Assembly (NCBI GenBank): GCA_034769895.1 | Contig: CM068370.1 | Coordinates: forward strand, 42,830,844 to 42,894,843 | Length of the DNA: 64,000 bases | Direction: 5' to 3' | Source: Magicicada septendecula | Taxonomy: Eukaryota > Arthropoda > Insecta > Hemiptera > Cicadidae | In this document: positions 54,290 through 63,160 of the stretch, one piece after another | Numbering within the stretch: the stretch's first letter is position 1 | Layout: each line of letters opens with the position of its first letter | Program-made: the position numbers and the translations under genes | The notes under the pieces: generated by a model | Database searches by the model: none | Told to the model about the DNA's origin: nothing | Seen by the model: only the letters and a program-made list of their open reading frames with translations

Positions 54290-54395
54290 CCCACTTAAAC
54301 AGGTTACTGGCCTGCTGTAAAACTCTCAACCTGGAGGACCAGGAACTTTGATTTCGAGCTGCTCTTCCTCTAGAGAGTTGCTTTCTACTACAAAT
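54290..54395 (-). mobile_element. Fragment of the GAA-tailed SINE-like family
   Basis: CCTGGAGGACCAGGAACTTT, GATTTCGAGCTGCTCTTCC, TCTAGAGAGTTGCTTTC match 46600-46650 nearly base for base. Confidence 0.75.
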
Positions 54396-55020
54396 AAAGG
54401 TGTGAGACAAGGGTGCATTTCAGGCCAAGTATCCTATAAGAACTAATAATAATATTATTATCGACGTGAATAATAAGATTTTGGATCAGGGTAGTCATTT
54501 CAATTACCTGGGTTGTAATATCTCACAGGGAACTGATACTGATTGGGATAGTAAGCTAACAAAATTTAGATACATCTGTGGAACGATTCATAGGTACCTG
54601 AAAAATAAAACACGGAAGGATACCAGAATGAAATTTTATAAAACTGTGACTGTTTCCATATCCTGTATGATAGTGAGACATGGACTCTTGGTAAAAAGGA
54701 CGTGCAGAGGATTCAGGCAGCCAAAATGAAATTTCGAAGAGGGACGCAAGGTTGTTCTCTCTTGCATCGGAGAAGGAACAAGGATATTAGACGCGATTTA
54801 AACATTGTAGCACTGCGCCAAAGAATATAAGACCTTGCATGGTGAGACCAGAAGGAGATGGTGTGAACACTTGAACCACATGCCTGATATCCGTATACCT
54901 GTGGCTGTCTTGGGTTATCACCCTACTGTGAAAAGAGAGATGTCGGTAAACCGAGGAGGAGATAGGTTCCGGAACAGCTCTAACGCCTAGTCCTTGGAGT
55001 GGTGATGATGATGATATTAT
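54396..55020 (+). pseudogene. RTE-like LINE C-terminus with GAT tail
   Basis: Starts near an RT-end motif (GVRQGCISGQVSYKN, compare G-V-R-Q-G-C), then LDQGSHFNYLGCNISQGTDT, KLTKFRYICGTIHRYLKNKT, RKDTRMKFYKTVTVS, H-G-L-L...; a shifted frame gives I-Q-A-A-K-M-K-F-R-R, NKDIRRDLNIVALRQRI; then W.EHLNHMPDIRIP, GKPRRR. Ends CCTTGGAGTGGTGATGATGATGAT. Frameshifts and deletions; the segment between RT motif B and the thumb is missing. Confidence 0.8.
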
Positions 55021-55064
55021 ACTATATGCTTCTCTTTCGACGATATGTTATATTTCTTTTATTC

Positions 55065-55160
55065 CCGTATATCAAGACTTATATTGAATTATAGTCAAGC
55101 ACGAATACAGAAACAAATTATCCTTCGTTATGACCTATAGTACTACTTCAAAAAAGAAAA
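55065..55160. repeat. Inverted repeat, left copy (partner 56570-56670)
   Basis: ATCAAGACTTATATTGAATT + ATAGTCA matches in reverse complement TGACTATAATTCAATATAAG + TCTTGAT at 56638-56664; CGAATACAGAAA also pairs. The two copies enclose a hammerhead palindrome and a solo LTR. Confidence 0.75.
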
Positions 55161-55261
55161 TCGTACCACTTCCTAAATATTTGTTAATCAATGCATTTAG
55201 GCAATATAAGCGGCGATAAATTGCTTCATTATATTATAGTCTCCAAGTCACGTGTATAAGT

Positions 55262-55515
55262 ATTTAACTGTAGTATTTGTAAACACTTGGTTACTCACCG
55301 TCTTGTGACTTCTTTAAACTCCCAATAACAACGTGTTTCAAAGATAAATCCTCATCATCAGGCAGTCGATCGCGTGTATTGGCGTAAATCGCTTTGTGAT
55401 GTTTGCTAATAATTTTTGATTTTCTTACGACTTCTGCGGAAGGATTGTTGTTTTTATAACCTGATGATGAGGATTTATCACAAGACGGTGAGTAACCAAA
55501 TGTTTACAAATAGAT
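55262..55515. mobile_element. Palindromic hammerhead-type element
   Basis: Left arm TTTGTAAACACTTGGTTACT, CACCGTCTTGTGACTTC, ..., GATAAATCCTCATCATCAGG; right arm CCTGATGATGAGGATTTATC, ACAAGACGGTGAGTAACCAA, ATGTTTACAAA. The right arm lacks about 35 bp including GAAAC, so only the left arm keeps a full motif. No ORF. Confidence 0.75.
55328..55363 (-). ncRNA. Hammerhead-like ribozyme motif, intact core
   Basis: Minus strand CUGAUGA (55355-55361), U, stem II GAGGA/UCUUU-type (AGGA/UCUU, loop UUUA), GAA (55337-55339), ACACGUUGU (AC/GU hairpin), U. The canonical CUGAUGA box is exact. Confidence 0.5.
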
Positions 55516-55539
55516 AAATTGGTCAACGTGTAGAATTTT

Positions 55540-55988
55540 TCTTGGGGCTGTAAACGACCTGTCGTTATAAACGACATCTATATGATCACTGTTTTTGTGT
55601 ATTAAGGTAATACCTAACCAAACGTAGGCAATTTGTGTGGTCGTTATGACCGATCCTTGTCTGTAATGGACACTCTACATTGGACAAGCGAAAGGTTACG
55701 GGTGTGACGTAACAGAGTACGGAGTACGGAGCCGGGGCAGTAACGGATCCTGGCGGTGGCGCCTGTTTGAAATTCTGCGTTAATCTCAGTTACTAAATTA
55801 CCGAGCATTCACCTCGTGAGAGTCAAACTGTTTTATTGGGACAGCCGGCTGAAATCTTGTCACCTTCAATCCACATTACTTTTACATTGGCTGGCCGGCT
55901 AAGCACTTTAAACCAATACACGTTTTTGTGTTACTTTCTACATCCGATTAAACTTATATAAATTATATGTAAATTATGTTTTATATAC
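55540..55988. other. Unclassified, no gene seen
   Basis: 55640-55960 is less AT-rich (GGAGTACGGAGCCGGGGC, GGACAGCCGGCTGAAATC, GGCTGGCCGGCTAAGC) with no readable frame. Confidence 0.4.
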
Positions 55989-56509
55989 TGTTACGACGAT
56001 CTACTGATTGTCGTATGGTACAGTGGAAAACAAAATACAAGACACCAATTAAGTCACTAATCACCAGCTTTAATTATCATAATTAAACAGTTTATAATTA
56101 ACAAGATAGTCTCTTAAAACAAATCAAATAAAAATTTTTTTCACACAATAAAAATGTCCTCTAATAGAGTACCGCACAATTATAAAACACATAATACTTC
56201 GCCACAATACTTCGAACCGTACTGGGTAAATCGCCACTTAAACGCACTGTGTAATCGCCCGACAATAACTCGCAACTCAAACTGGAACTGAGTACTTGTA
56301 TTTATACCCCGCCTAAATACCAAAATATTCCATACTGCACGTCAAGAACGCTACTAGAAAACACCAGAACGTAATTGACTGCGCCCTTTCACACAGCGCG
56401 CGCGGCACACTCTAGCTAACGTGTTGAGAATCACGTACGCACGCACATTACAGCCGGATTCTACTGAAACATTCGTGAAACACGTAGATTGTTCTGTAAT
56501 GTCATAATA
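55989..56509 (-). repeat. Solo LTR with 4-bp target duplication (ATAC)
   Basis: Starts TGTTACGACGATC, ends GTCATAATA (expected GTCGTAACA). Flanked by ATAC on both sides (55985-55988, 56510-56513). Same family as 18626-19124. On the minus strand GGGGTATAAATACAAG (about 56297-56312) is a good TATA box, which sets the orientation. A 4-bp duplication fits a Gypsy- or BEL-type integrase. Confidence 0.8.
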
Positions 56510-56569
56510 ATACTATTTGTTTTTAGCAGATTTATTTATAACAATTAGTTGTTAGTGTTATTGTCAACC

Positions 56570-56670
56570 GGAATGTTTTTTTTCCTGAAGTGCTATAGAA
56601 CAAAACAGAGGATAATTTTTTTTCTGTATTCGTGGTTGACTATAATTCAATATAAGTCTTGATGTAGAGA
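56570..56670. repeat. Inverted repeat, right copy (partner 55065-55160)
   Basis: Reverse-complement match described at 55065-55160. Confidence 0.75.
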
Positions 56671-56729
56671 AATGAAATAAATATTACGTATCGCCGAAAG
56701 AAAATCAAGCTTTCTTGTATAAAATATAA

Positions 56730-56881
56730 GTGCAAACAGAAATAACAATGAGTTGCACACTACTATAGAAAAAATTTTCCCGATTAACATTTCCAATCCG
56801 ATGATGAGGTGTAAAGCTTAAAAGCGCTAATCGGCAAAAAAATGTATATAATGGTGAGCAACAGTGTTATTTCTGTTTGTG
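56730..56881 (+). mobile_element. Hammerhead family B element, first part with inverted arm
   Basis: CAAACAGAAATAACAATGAG, TTGCACACTACTATAG and CCCGATTA (left, inverted) face CTAATCGG, CAACAGTGTTATTTCTGTTT (right). Between them is the degenerate hammerhead. It continues after the next insertion at 57229. Confidence 0.7.
56797..56834 (+). ncRNA. Degenerate hammerhead-like motif, family B
   Basis: CCGAUGAUGAGGUGUAAAGC, UUAAAAGCGCUAAUCGG. The palindrome AGCGCU and stem I CCGAU/AUCGG remain; the CUGANGA box and GAA are mutated. Inactive. Confidence 0.45.
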
Positions 56882-57067
56882 TCTAATGACAATGTGATGT
56901 GTTTATAATATACACACACTTATTGCTTACTATAATCTACATATATTATTGGGGTACCTATAATCTTAATGTTCAATTGTCGTGTATTCATTGTTCATAA
57001 ACTAAAGATACCAGACATATCATTTATAATAAGTTTTAATTACTCGCATTCTTAATTTCGAACGATA

Positions 57068-57090
57068 TCGGTCACAGACCATCGTCAGGT
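57068..57090 (-). ncRNA. Hammerhead-like motif, left arm, degenerate
   Basis: Minus strand CUGACGA (57082-57088), U, GGUC/GACC with loop UGU, then GAU instead of GAA. One invariant A is lost. Confidence 0.5.
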
Positions 57091-57102
57091 ATGCCCAGTG
57101 TA

Positions 57103-57145
57103 TATGTCCTGACGATGGTCTATGACCGAAATCGATCGAAATTAA
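57103..57145 (+). ncRNA. Hammerhead-like ribozyme motif, right arm, intact core
   Basis: CUGACGA (57109-57115), U, stem II GGUC/GACC (loop UAU), GAA (57128-57130), AUCGAU palindrome, C (57137). A short stem I is possible (C-G, U-A next to the core). The palindromic stem III again suggests a dimer. Confidence 0.6.
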
Positions 57146-57239
57146 GAACGTGATTAACTAAAACTTGATTGCAAATCATATGTACGGTATCTTTAGGTTA
57201 TGAACAATTAATACGCCACAATAGAAGATTCTGTTTGTG

Positions 57240-58142
57240 ATTATTACAACTAACACAACTTTATTAATTCAAAATTAAGTGTCAAAAAACACACTTTGAT
57301 TGAAGTATTAAAAAAAAAATAGTAAAAGGACAAAACGTTACGTGGAAATTACCTGTTTTAGCGACTACTAGCTACAGTGTCCGCTTTGTACAAATGTAGT
57401 GAAGTATTACAGTTTATTACACGTAACGTAGGCTACAACGATCTAACCCGGCTGTAGCAGCTACACAGCGTACAATATAATTACCTGTTTTAGCGACTAC
57501 TAGCTACAGTGTCCGCTTTGTACAAATGTAGTGAAGTATTACAGTTTATTACACGTAACGTAGGCTACAACGATCTAACCCGGCTGTAGCAGCTACACAG
57601 CGTACAATATAATTACCTGTTTTAGCGACTACTAGCTACAGTGTCCGCTTTATACAAATGTAGTGAAGTATTACAGTTTATTACACGTAACGTAGGCTAC
57701 AACGATCTAACCCGGCTGTAGCAGCTACACAGCGTACAATATTATTACCTGTTTTAGCGACTACTAGCTACAGTGTCCGCTTTGTACAAATGTAGTGAAG
57801 TATTACAGTTTATTACACGTAACGTAGGCTACAACGATCTAACCCGGCTGTAGCAGCTACACAGCGTACAATATAATTACCTGCTTTAGCGACTACTAGC
57901 TACAGTGTCCGCTTTGTACAAATGTAGTGAAGTATTACAGTTTATTACACGTAACGTAGGCTACAACGATCTAACCCGGCTGTAGCAGCTACACAGCGTA
58001 CAATATAATTACCTGTTTTAGCGACTACTAGCTACAGTGTCCGCTTTGTACAAATGTAGTGAAGTATTACAGTTTATTACACGTAACGTAGGCTACAACG
58101 ATCTAACCCGGCTGTAGCAGCTACATAGCGTACAATATAATT
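57240..58142 (+). mobile_element. Hammerhead family B element, second part with 132-bp array
   Basis: ATTATTACAACTAACACAAC, AAATTAAGTGTCAAAAA continues the 56730-56881 part and leads into six tandem units. Confidence 0.75.
57351..58142. repeat. 132-bp tandem repeat, 6 copies
   Basis: Unit ACCTGTTTTAGCGACTACTA ... GATCTAACCCGGCTGTAGCA, GCTACACAGCGTACAATATA, AT; starts at 57351, 57483, 57615, 57747, 57879 and 58011. Copies differ by only one or two substitutions each (for example CTTTATACAAAT in copy 3, CCTGCTTTAG in copy 5, ACATAGCG in copy 6), so expansion is recent. Confidence 0.97.
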
Positions 58143-58507
58143 AATCTTGTACACCGGTTACAACGTGCAAACGTATCGCATTGGCAAGCCGGTTTACAGA
58201 GCATAATACTGTACTCTCAAATGCTGCGAATGCTGCGTGATATGACTAGAGACGGACAATCACACAGGACTCGAATGATTTCCAATAATGATTAGCAGAG
58301 TCGAAACTACCGTCCGAAGTGAACACCGATAATTTCTTCAGTACCACGTTTCAATGCACAATTCAGAACTGCAGTTTTTCGGTATCAGTTCTGATTGTGT
58401 GCAAAATAAAATAACGCACGAATTAACGGACTACAACTTCTAAGTTTTTCCAGATTCGTTACTGAAATTTCATATTAGTATTTCAAAAAAGTATATAATC
58501 AAAAATT
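58143..58507. other. Unclassified
   Basis: Contains GCATAATACTGTACTCTCAA and ATGCTGCGTGATATGACTAG, a motif repeated in the same orientation at 58789-58850 (ATAATACTCTCAACGCTCC, ATGCTGTGTGATGTTACTAG). The pair flanks the GAA-tailed SINE-like fragment. Confidence 0.4.
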
Positions 58508-58587
58508 AATTCTTCTTCTTCTTCTTCTTCTTCTTCTTCTTCTTCTTCTTCTTCTTCTTCTTCTTCTTCTTCTTCTTCTTCTTCTTC
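58508..58587. repeat. (TTC)n microsatellite
   Basis: About 26 TTC triplets, joined to a SINE-like fragment on the right, i.e. an expanded GAA tail read on the minus strand. Confidence 0.95.
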
Positions 58588-58800
58588 ACTACATGGTTTG
58601 GGATATAACCCGTTCCGACGACTTCACAGAGTTTCTGACCATTTCCTTGTATATCCAGCCGGCTGTTTCCTCTGTTGAAGTATTCCAGTAAACTGAATTT
58701 TAGATGAAACGGTTACCAGCCCTTTGGACAACACCCAACCTGGAGAACCAGGTGCATTGATTTCGGGCTACACAACACTTAGACCGGCCATAATACTCTC
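58588..58800 (-). mobile_element. GAA-tailed SINE-like element, diverged copy
   Basis: CCAACCTGGAGAACCAGGTG, CATTGATTTCGGGCTACAC corresponds to 46596-46640. The part next to the tail (CGTTCCGACGACTTC) differs from the 46398 copy. Confidence 0.55.
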
Positions 58801-58859
58801 AACGCTCCTACGAATGCTGTGTGATGTTACTAGAGGCCGACCATCACCACTGTAATTGT

Positions 58860-59128
58860 TATCTTTCGATTACGCGTTTATGTTATTTAGCATTTGTCAA
58901 GTAATTATTAAACACAAACTCAACACCAACTCTGCCTTTATGTAAAGTATTTAATCTTCATCAATCATTGTTATATTAAGAATCACAATACAGATCGTTA
59001 TCTCTATAATACAAAATAAACAGATTTGTTTTTAGTATTTTGTAGTTTTATTCAACTGACTGTTAAGAGTATGGACACAACTTTAATATTTTTATTGTAA
59101 TTAAATATTTGTTGTTATTATTATTATT
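58860..59128. other. No gene seen
   Basis: AT-rich; short TTA-rich runs near 59110. Confidence 0.45.
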
Positions 59129-59129
59129 A

Positions 59130-59279
59130 TTACTTGTCGACTTCGTGTTGACCCCCATTTGGCGTAGTTATCTTAATTCTCTTTGAGGTAGATGATACAT
59201 GGGCATTTTCATTGATTTCTCCTTCGTCTGTTAAACAATTATCTTCCTCAACGGGATTGATTCCTCCACATTCTTCCAT
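59130..59279 (-). other. Hypothetical 49-residue acidic ORF
   Basis: Minus strand: MEECGGINPVEEDNCLTDEG, then EINENAHVSSTSKRIKITTP, NGGQHEVDK and a stop. Acidic N-terminus and a basic S-K-R-I-K patch, hydrophilic throughout. Such composition is more protein-like than the local background, and it could be the last exon or tail of a gene or transposase. No homologue recognised. Confidence 0.2.
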
Positions 59280-60671
59280 TTACACTAATTTTAGTTGAGC
59301 GTTTATACGTTATAAGAGTTTGTTTCGGAACACTGAAGGCCGCAGAAACAATTTCAAGCACTTTTTTTTACATCTAACAAAGGTCCCATATTATTTATCT
59401 CCAAATAAAAGTACTGTATTGGAGCAATAGTTCTAGGTTGAGAATGTAAAATTTCACGGGGTTTGTTAGAGGACATTACTGTTAGAGGAGTTTGTTAGAG
59501 AACATTACACTGTGAAAAATTCCAAACACAACTCTAACCACAGTTGCACACAGCTCCACTGACACTATCTACGCCAACAACTACCACAGTACACAGAAAG
59601 GACTGCGATCGTATTCTAGATGGAGTTGTTTTCTAGTTGGTGACTCATAGGGTAGTTTCGGTAAAATATTTTACATTTAAAGATGACAATTATATCATAA
59701 AATTGTATAATTATCATTGTCAAATTAGGTGTTTGTGTTTAATTTTTCATTTGGCGATTTGCTTCTATATTTGAAGAATATCTTTTGTTCTTTAGTTATA
59801 GCATGAATTAGATTAGGTTTTTCCTAACATTGAAACATTGGATTTTTTTTTAATTTATCTGTGTAAATGGTTGATCAACGACTCTATATAATGATGACTT
59901 ACATTGAACACTTGATTTAAAGATCGTACCAATATTGTCTTCCCCCATATCTTGCAGGCTCTCTGTTTCAGCGGAATACTGACTAAAATACATAGTTGAA
60001 TATTGAAAATAAATTTTCACAAGAACAAATAACTTGATAGATTTAAAAATAGCACGTAATACCTAAATATAATTTATTGCTTCAGATTATTACTTTTCTT
60101 CTGTTATATAGTTGAATGCAACTTAGGTATATGCTATTGGTTTACTTAAATTAAAGATTATATGTCATTGAGTTTAGTTAAATGATTTCTAATCGGCTTG
60201 AATAAAAATACATTTATTTTTCTTAACTACTTAATCAAATAACTATTATTCAGTTTACAACTGTTTTTAATTTTATCTTTTTAAATCGAATGACGTTCTG
60301 TTACTAAACTATAACTGTTTTATTTGTCAGTATAGTGTTAATAAAAGTTATCATGTAAAGATATCTTAAGAGACAATTTAACTGATAAAAAGACCAGTGG
60401 TATAGTTTGATTCTGTTAATAGGTCAACAAATAAATAAATATAGGACGGACAAAAAGAGTTTTAGAGCAGAACGTTTAGAGTACATCTGAAGAGAAATGA
60501 GGAGTGGAAGACTAAGACGTATCTGGAGGAACGAAACTTAAGAATCAGTGGAAGCACGGAATGCATACAGAGAAGGGAATAGAGAAATAAAAAATATATA
60601 GCCTATAGCTGGACATAGAAATCTGTTCATAAATAAATTGATAGATAAATATAATTTACTTTGCCGTATAT

Positions 60672-60676
<5 letters not shown>
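59280..60676. other. No gene seen
   Basis: AT-rich. 60440-60600 is purine-rich (GGACGGACAAAAAGAG...AGAGAAGGGAATAGAG) and may be an unreadable LINE tail. Confidence 0.45.

Positions 60677-60678
<2 letters not shown>

Positions 60679-60717
<39 letters not shown>
60679..60717. repeat. (AT)n microsatellite
   Basis: About 19 AT units. Confidence 0.95.
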
Positions 60718-60719
<2 letters not shown>

Positions 60720-60772
60720 CCTATATTTAATATTTGTAATGACTTTACCTCAAGATGTTTTTTCCTTATTTA

Positions 60773-60811
60773 GAACATATTTCGGGACGCTTTGTGTTCC
60801 CATCCTCAGCC
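60773..60811 (-). ncRNA. Hammerhead-like ribozyme motif, left arm
   Basis: Minus strand CUGAGGA (60803-60809), U, stem II GGGA/UCCC (longer loop), GAA (60781-60783), AUAUGU, U. Core intact. Confidence 0.55.
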
Positions 60812-61299
60812 TTCCTAATTTTATTTTGAATCTTGTGAAGTACTTGTGTGTTGGTTGGTTGTTGTTGTTGTTTCCTGTTGGCCTTTGGCACTTTAAATTG
60901 GTATTATTTTGTGTGATTGTGGTGTGTATATTAGTATTTGGTGTATTTTCGATGTTGAGTGCTTTGAAAATTGTGTCATGTTTTGTATTGATTTGTATTT
61001 GTTCAGGTATTAGTTTTGGTAATAAAACACATATCATACAAAGGCACCATAATGAACGTTTGGAAAATTTACAAATGTACGAACACAAAACACAAAACAA
61101 ACTAATACCTAAACAAATACAAATCAATGGAAAACATGGCAAAATTTTCAAAGCACTCAACGTCGAAAATACACAAAAAGCTACAGTAGTATATACACCA
61201 CAATCACACACAATAATACCAATCTAAAGTGCCAAACGCCAACAGGAAACCACTACAAAAACCAACCAACACACAAGTACTTCACAAGATTAAAAATTA

Positions 61300-61343
61300 G
61301 GAAGGCTGAGGATGGGAACAATATGTTTTCCGAAACATGTTCC
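61300..61343 (+). ncRNA. Hammerhead-like ribozyme motif, right arm
   Basis: CUGAGGA (61306-61312), U, stem II GGGAA/UUUCC (5 bp, one G-U), GAA (61332-61334), ACAUGU palindrome, U. Core intact. GG before the core can pair with CC after the cleavage base. Confidence 0.6.
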
Positions 61344-61385
61344 AAATAAAGGGAAAACACATCTTGTGGTAAAGTAATTATAAAT

Positions 61386-62195
61386 ATATTATATAAATAT
61401 TTATGTAAGTGAATACTGATCGCATATCATATTACAAGTATCAGGCGTTTAATTATTAATAATAGTAAGTCCTCTCAATTACAAAAAAAAGTACATGGCA
61501 TATAATTTGGAAATATAAACACAGGCTACGACGATCTGATAAACAAGGACTGATAACTGTAATATTGTGCCGTTTTCACATTTAATCAGCAACGTGATAT
61601 AGATTTGGCATGACGAATGCTGACAATTGAAGTACGAATCCTTCATATTCGAAGAAATCTGTAGTTATTAAATGTTTGATGTTTTTACAAATCCGAGTTC
61701 CTGGAAACTGACCTCATAAAGTTCGTTTTTTTTTTTTTAAAAAAAGAGTAAAAGCCGATGTAAGTGGTGAAGTTTCGGGGCGACCTTGGAGCAGGAGCAG
61801 TAGGCACAACGATTCCAACAGTTGGGGTAGGTAGGTTCACTCGCTTCTTCCGATACTTTGCGCTCTAGTCGTCGTCCTGTTCTCTCATATTGATTTACAA
61901 CCGTGGGTCATTCAGAGCTTCGCCGTTTCTCCACGAGAAGCGCTGTTGCCATTCACTTGTTTATCTTTACTCAATTTGGCGTGTCTGTTGATAATTTTAT
62001 CTTCCTGTTGATAAAATTTTTCGTATTTTTATATTTCAATTTTTCGGTTTCTGAAATTAATAAATAAATGCCAAATGCACAACCGGCTACTCACTGTAAT
62101 CTTAACTATAAGAAAATAAAACATAAATGATAAAGAAGGCACGTGCCAACATTGACTTGCACACAGAAAAACAGTAATGAAAGAAAAACGGTGTT
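61386..62195. other. No gene seen
   Basis: AT-rich with a less AT-rich patch at 61750-61960 (no frame). A T-run/A-run hairpin (TTTTTTTTTTTAAAAAAAG) lies at about 61728-61747. Confidence 0.45.
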
Positions 62196-62199
62196 AGTG

Positions 62200-62445
62200 T
62201 GTGTGAATAATTTTCAAAGCACTCAACATCGAAAATACACAAAATACTAATACATACACCACAATCACACACAATAAAACCAATTTAAAGTACCAGAAGC
62301 CAACAGGAAGCCACAATAACAACCAACCAACACACGTGTACTTCACCAGACACAAAATCCGGAAGGCTGAGGATGGGTACAAAATGGTACCCGAAACATG
62401 TTCCTAATAAGGAAAGAAATATCTTGAGGTAGATTCATTATAAAA
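62200..62445 (+). mobile_element. PLE tail fragment, same family as 60735-61385
   Basis: TTTCAAAGCACTCAACATCG, AAAATACACAAAATAC, CCAACAGGAAGCCAC, AACACACGTGTACTTCACCA match 61148-61300, followed by the hammerhead and AAGAAATATCTTGAGGTA. It contains only the last codons of the PLE ORF (F-K-A-L-N-I-E-N-T) and the noncoding end. Confidence 0.8.
62360..62406 (+). ncRNA. Hammerhead-like ribozyme motif, best stem II in the window
   Basis: CUGAGGA (62367-62373), U, stem II GGGUAC/GUACCC (perfect 6 bp, loop AAAAUG), GAA (62393-62395), ACAUGU palindrome, U (62402). Stem I: AAGG before the core against CCU after the cleavage base. Core complete. Confidence 0.65.
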
Positions 62446-62860
62446 ATTAAATATAATATATACATCAAGAAACGGACTGTAGCAAAAAATGTTTGAATAT
62501 ATATACACATAATCAAGGCATGCAGCTTAATATTGCAAAGAACCAAATAAATATAATAAATACATAATAATATTGACTATTTACTGATTTTAGGGTATCT
62601 CTTTATACGAAGCTCTCATAAACAAACATTCATAAATAAACATGAACGTAGCCAGCAAAACAATATGCAATCAATAATTGATTATTATCTAATAACATCA
62701 CACGAAACAGATGTCACAATGGGAGAGGTTAGAACCTATAGAGATGCGGACTGCGAGTCCGACTTACATTGTTCTATAATTTAATAAATAATCTATAATA
62801 AACTATATTCTATAATGTTCCCGAACATTCTGTACTCTATTTGCACATTTGGGATCTAGA
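62446..62860. other. No gene seen
   Basis: AT-rich. Confidence 0.45.
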
Positions 62861-62869
62861 CCTTACGGT

Positions 62870-63160
62870 AATTCATTCTGTGTGAATAACCCCGTCTGAT
62901 AGAGCTTGTATCTGGGTCTGAATTTGTGAGGACAGTTCCGACTGGGTCTGAAATTGAGTCTCATTTCGTTCTGACTGAGCCTAAAATTGATCCTGACTTT
63001 GTTCTGACCGGGACTGAATTACTGCCATTAATTTATTAAACATATCGCTTACCTGCGTTTTCTTTGCGGTAAGCGTTGCTTCGACAGTTATGAAGAATTC
63101 ATCCAGATTCTCACCCTTATCTCGTATAGCCTGTTCGAAACGTTCAGGTCGGCCTTAGTT
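62870..63160 (-). pseudogene. Possible Gag-like or coiled-coil fragment
   Basis: Minus-strand frame reads RDKGENLDEFFITVEATLTA, KKTQVSDMFNKLMAVIQSRS, EQSQDQF, stop, then S-E-R-N-E-T-Q-F-Q-T-Q-S-E-L-S-S-Q-I-Q-T-Q-I-Q-A-L. Hydrophilic, Q/S-rich, heptad-like, with a roughly 27-bp repeat of CAG-TCAGAAC-type sequence. It resembles N-terminal coiled coils of LTR retrotransposon Gag proteins or similar structural proteins. One stop; no zinc knuckle or protease nearby. Tentative. Confidence 0.3.

Larger units (their letters stand above)
56882..57228. mobile_element. 347-bp ORF-less palindromic hammerhead element with 11-bp target duplication
   Basis: Flanked by TTCTGTTTGTG at 56871-56881 and 57229-57239; removing it restores family B sequence. 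Arms: CATTGTTCATAAACTAAAGA, TTTTAATTACTCGC, CATTCTTAATTTCGA, CGGTCACAGACCATCGTCAG (left) and CTGACGATGGTCTATGACCG, TCGAAATTAAGAACGTGATT, TATCTTTAGGTTATGAACAA (right). Hammerhead cores face outward from a short centre. No coding capacity. Confidence 0.85.
60735..61385. mobile_element. Palindromic PLE tail: head-to-head C-termini and hammerheads
   Basis: Left arm 60740-61020 and right arm 61098-61380 are inverted copies. Both strands read the end of a PLE protein: plus LIPKQIQINGKHGKIFKALN (61098-61160) after H-H-N-E-R-L-E-N-L-Q-M-Y-E-H, minus LIPEQIQINTKHDTIFKALN (61020-60960). Each arm then carries a hammerhead. Frames of 162 (+) and 153 (-) codons cross the palindrome; only the stated parts look like protein. 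The reverse transcriptase and GIY-YIG core are missing. Confidence 0.8.
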
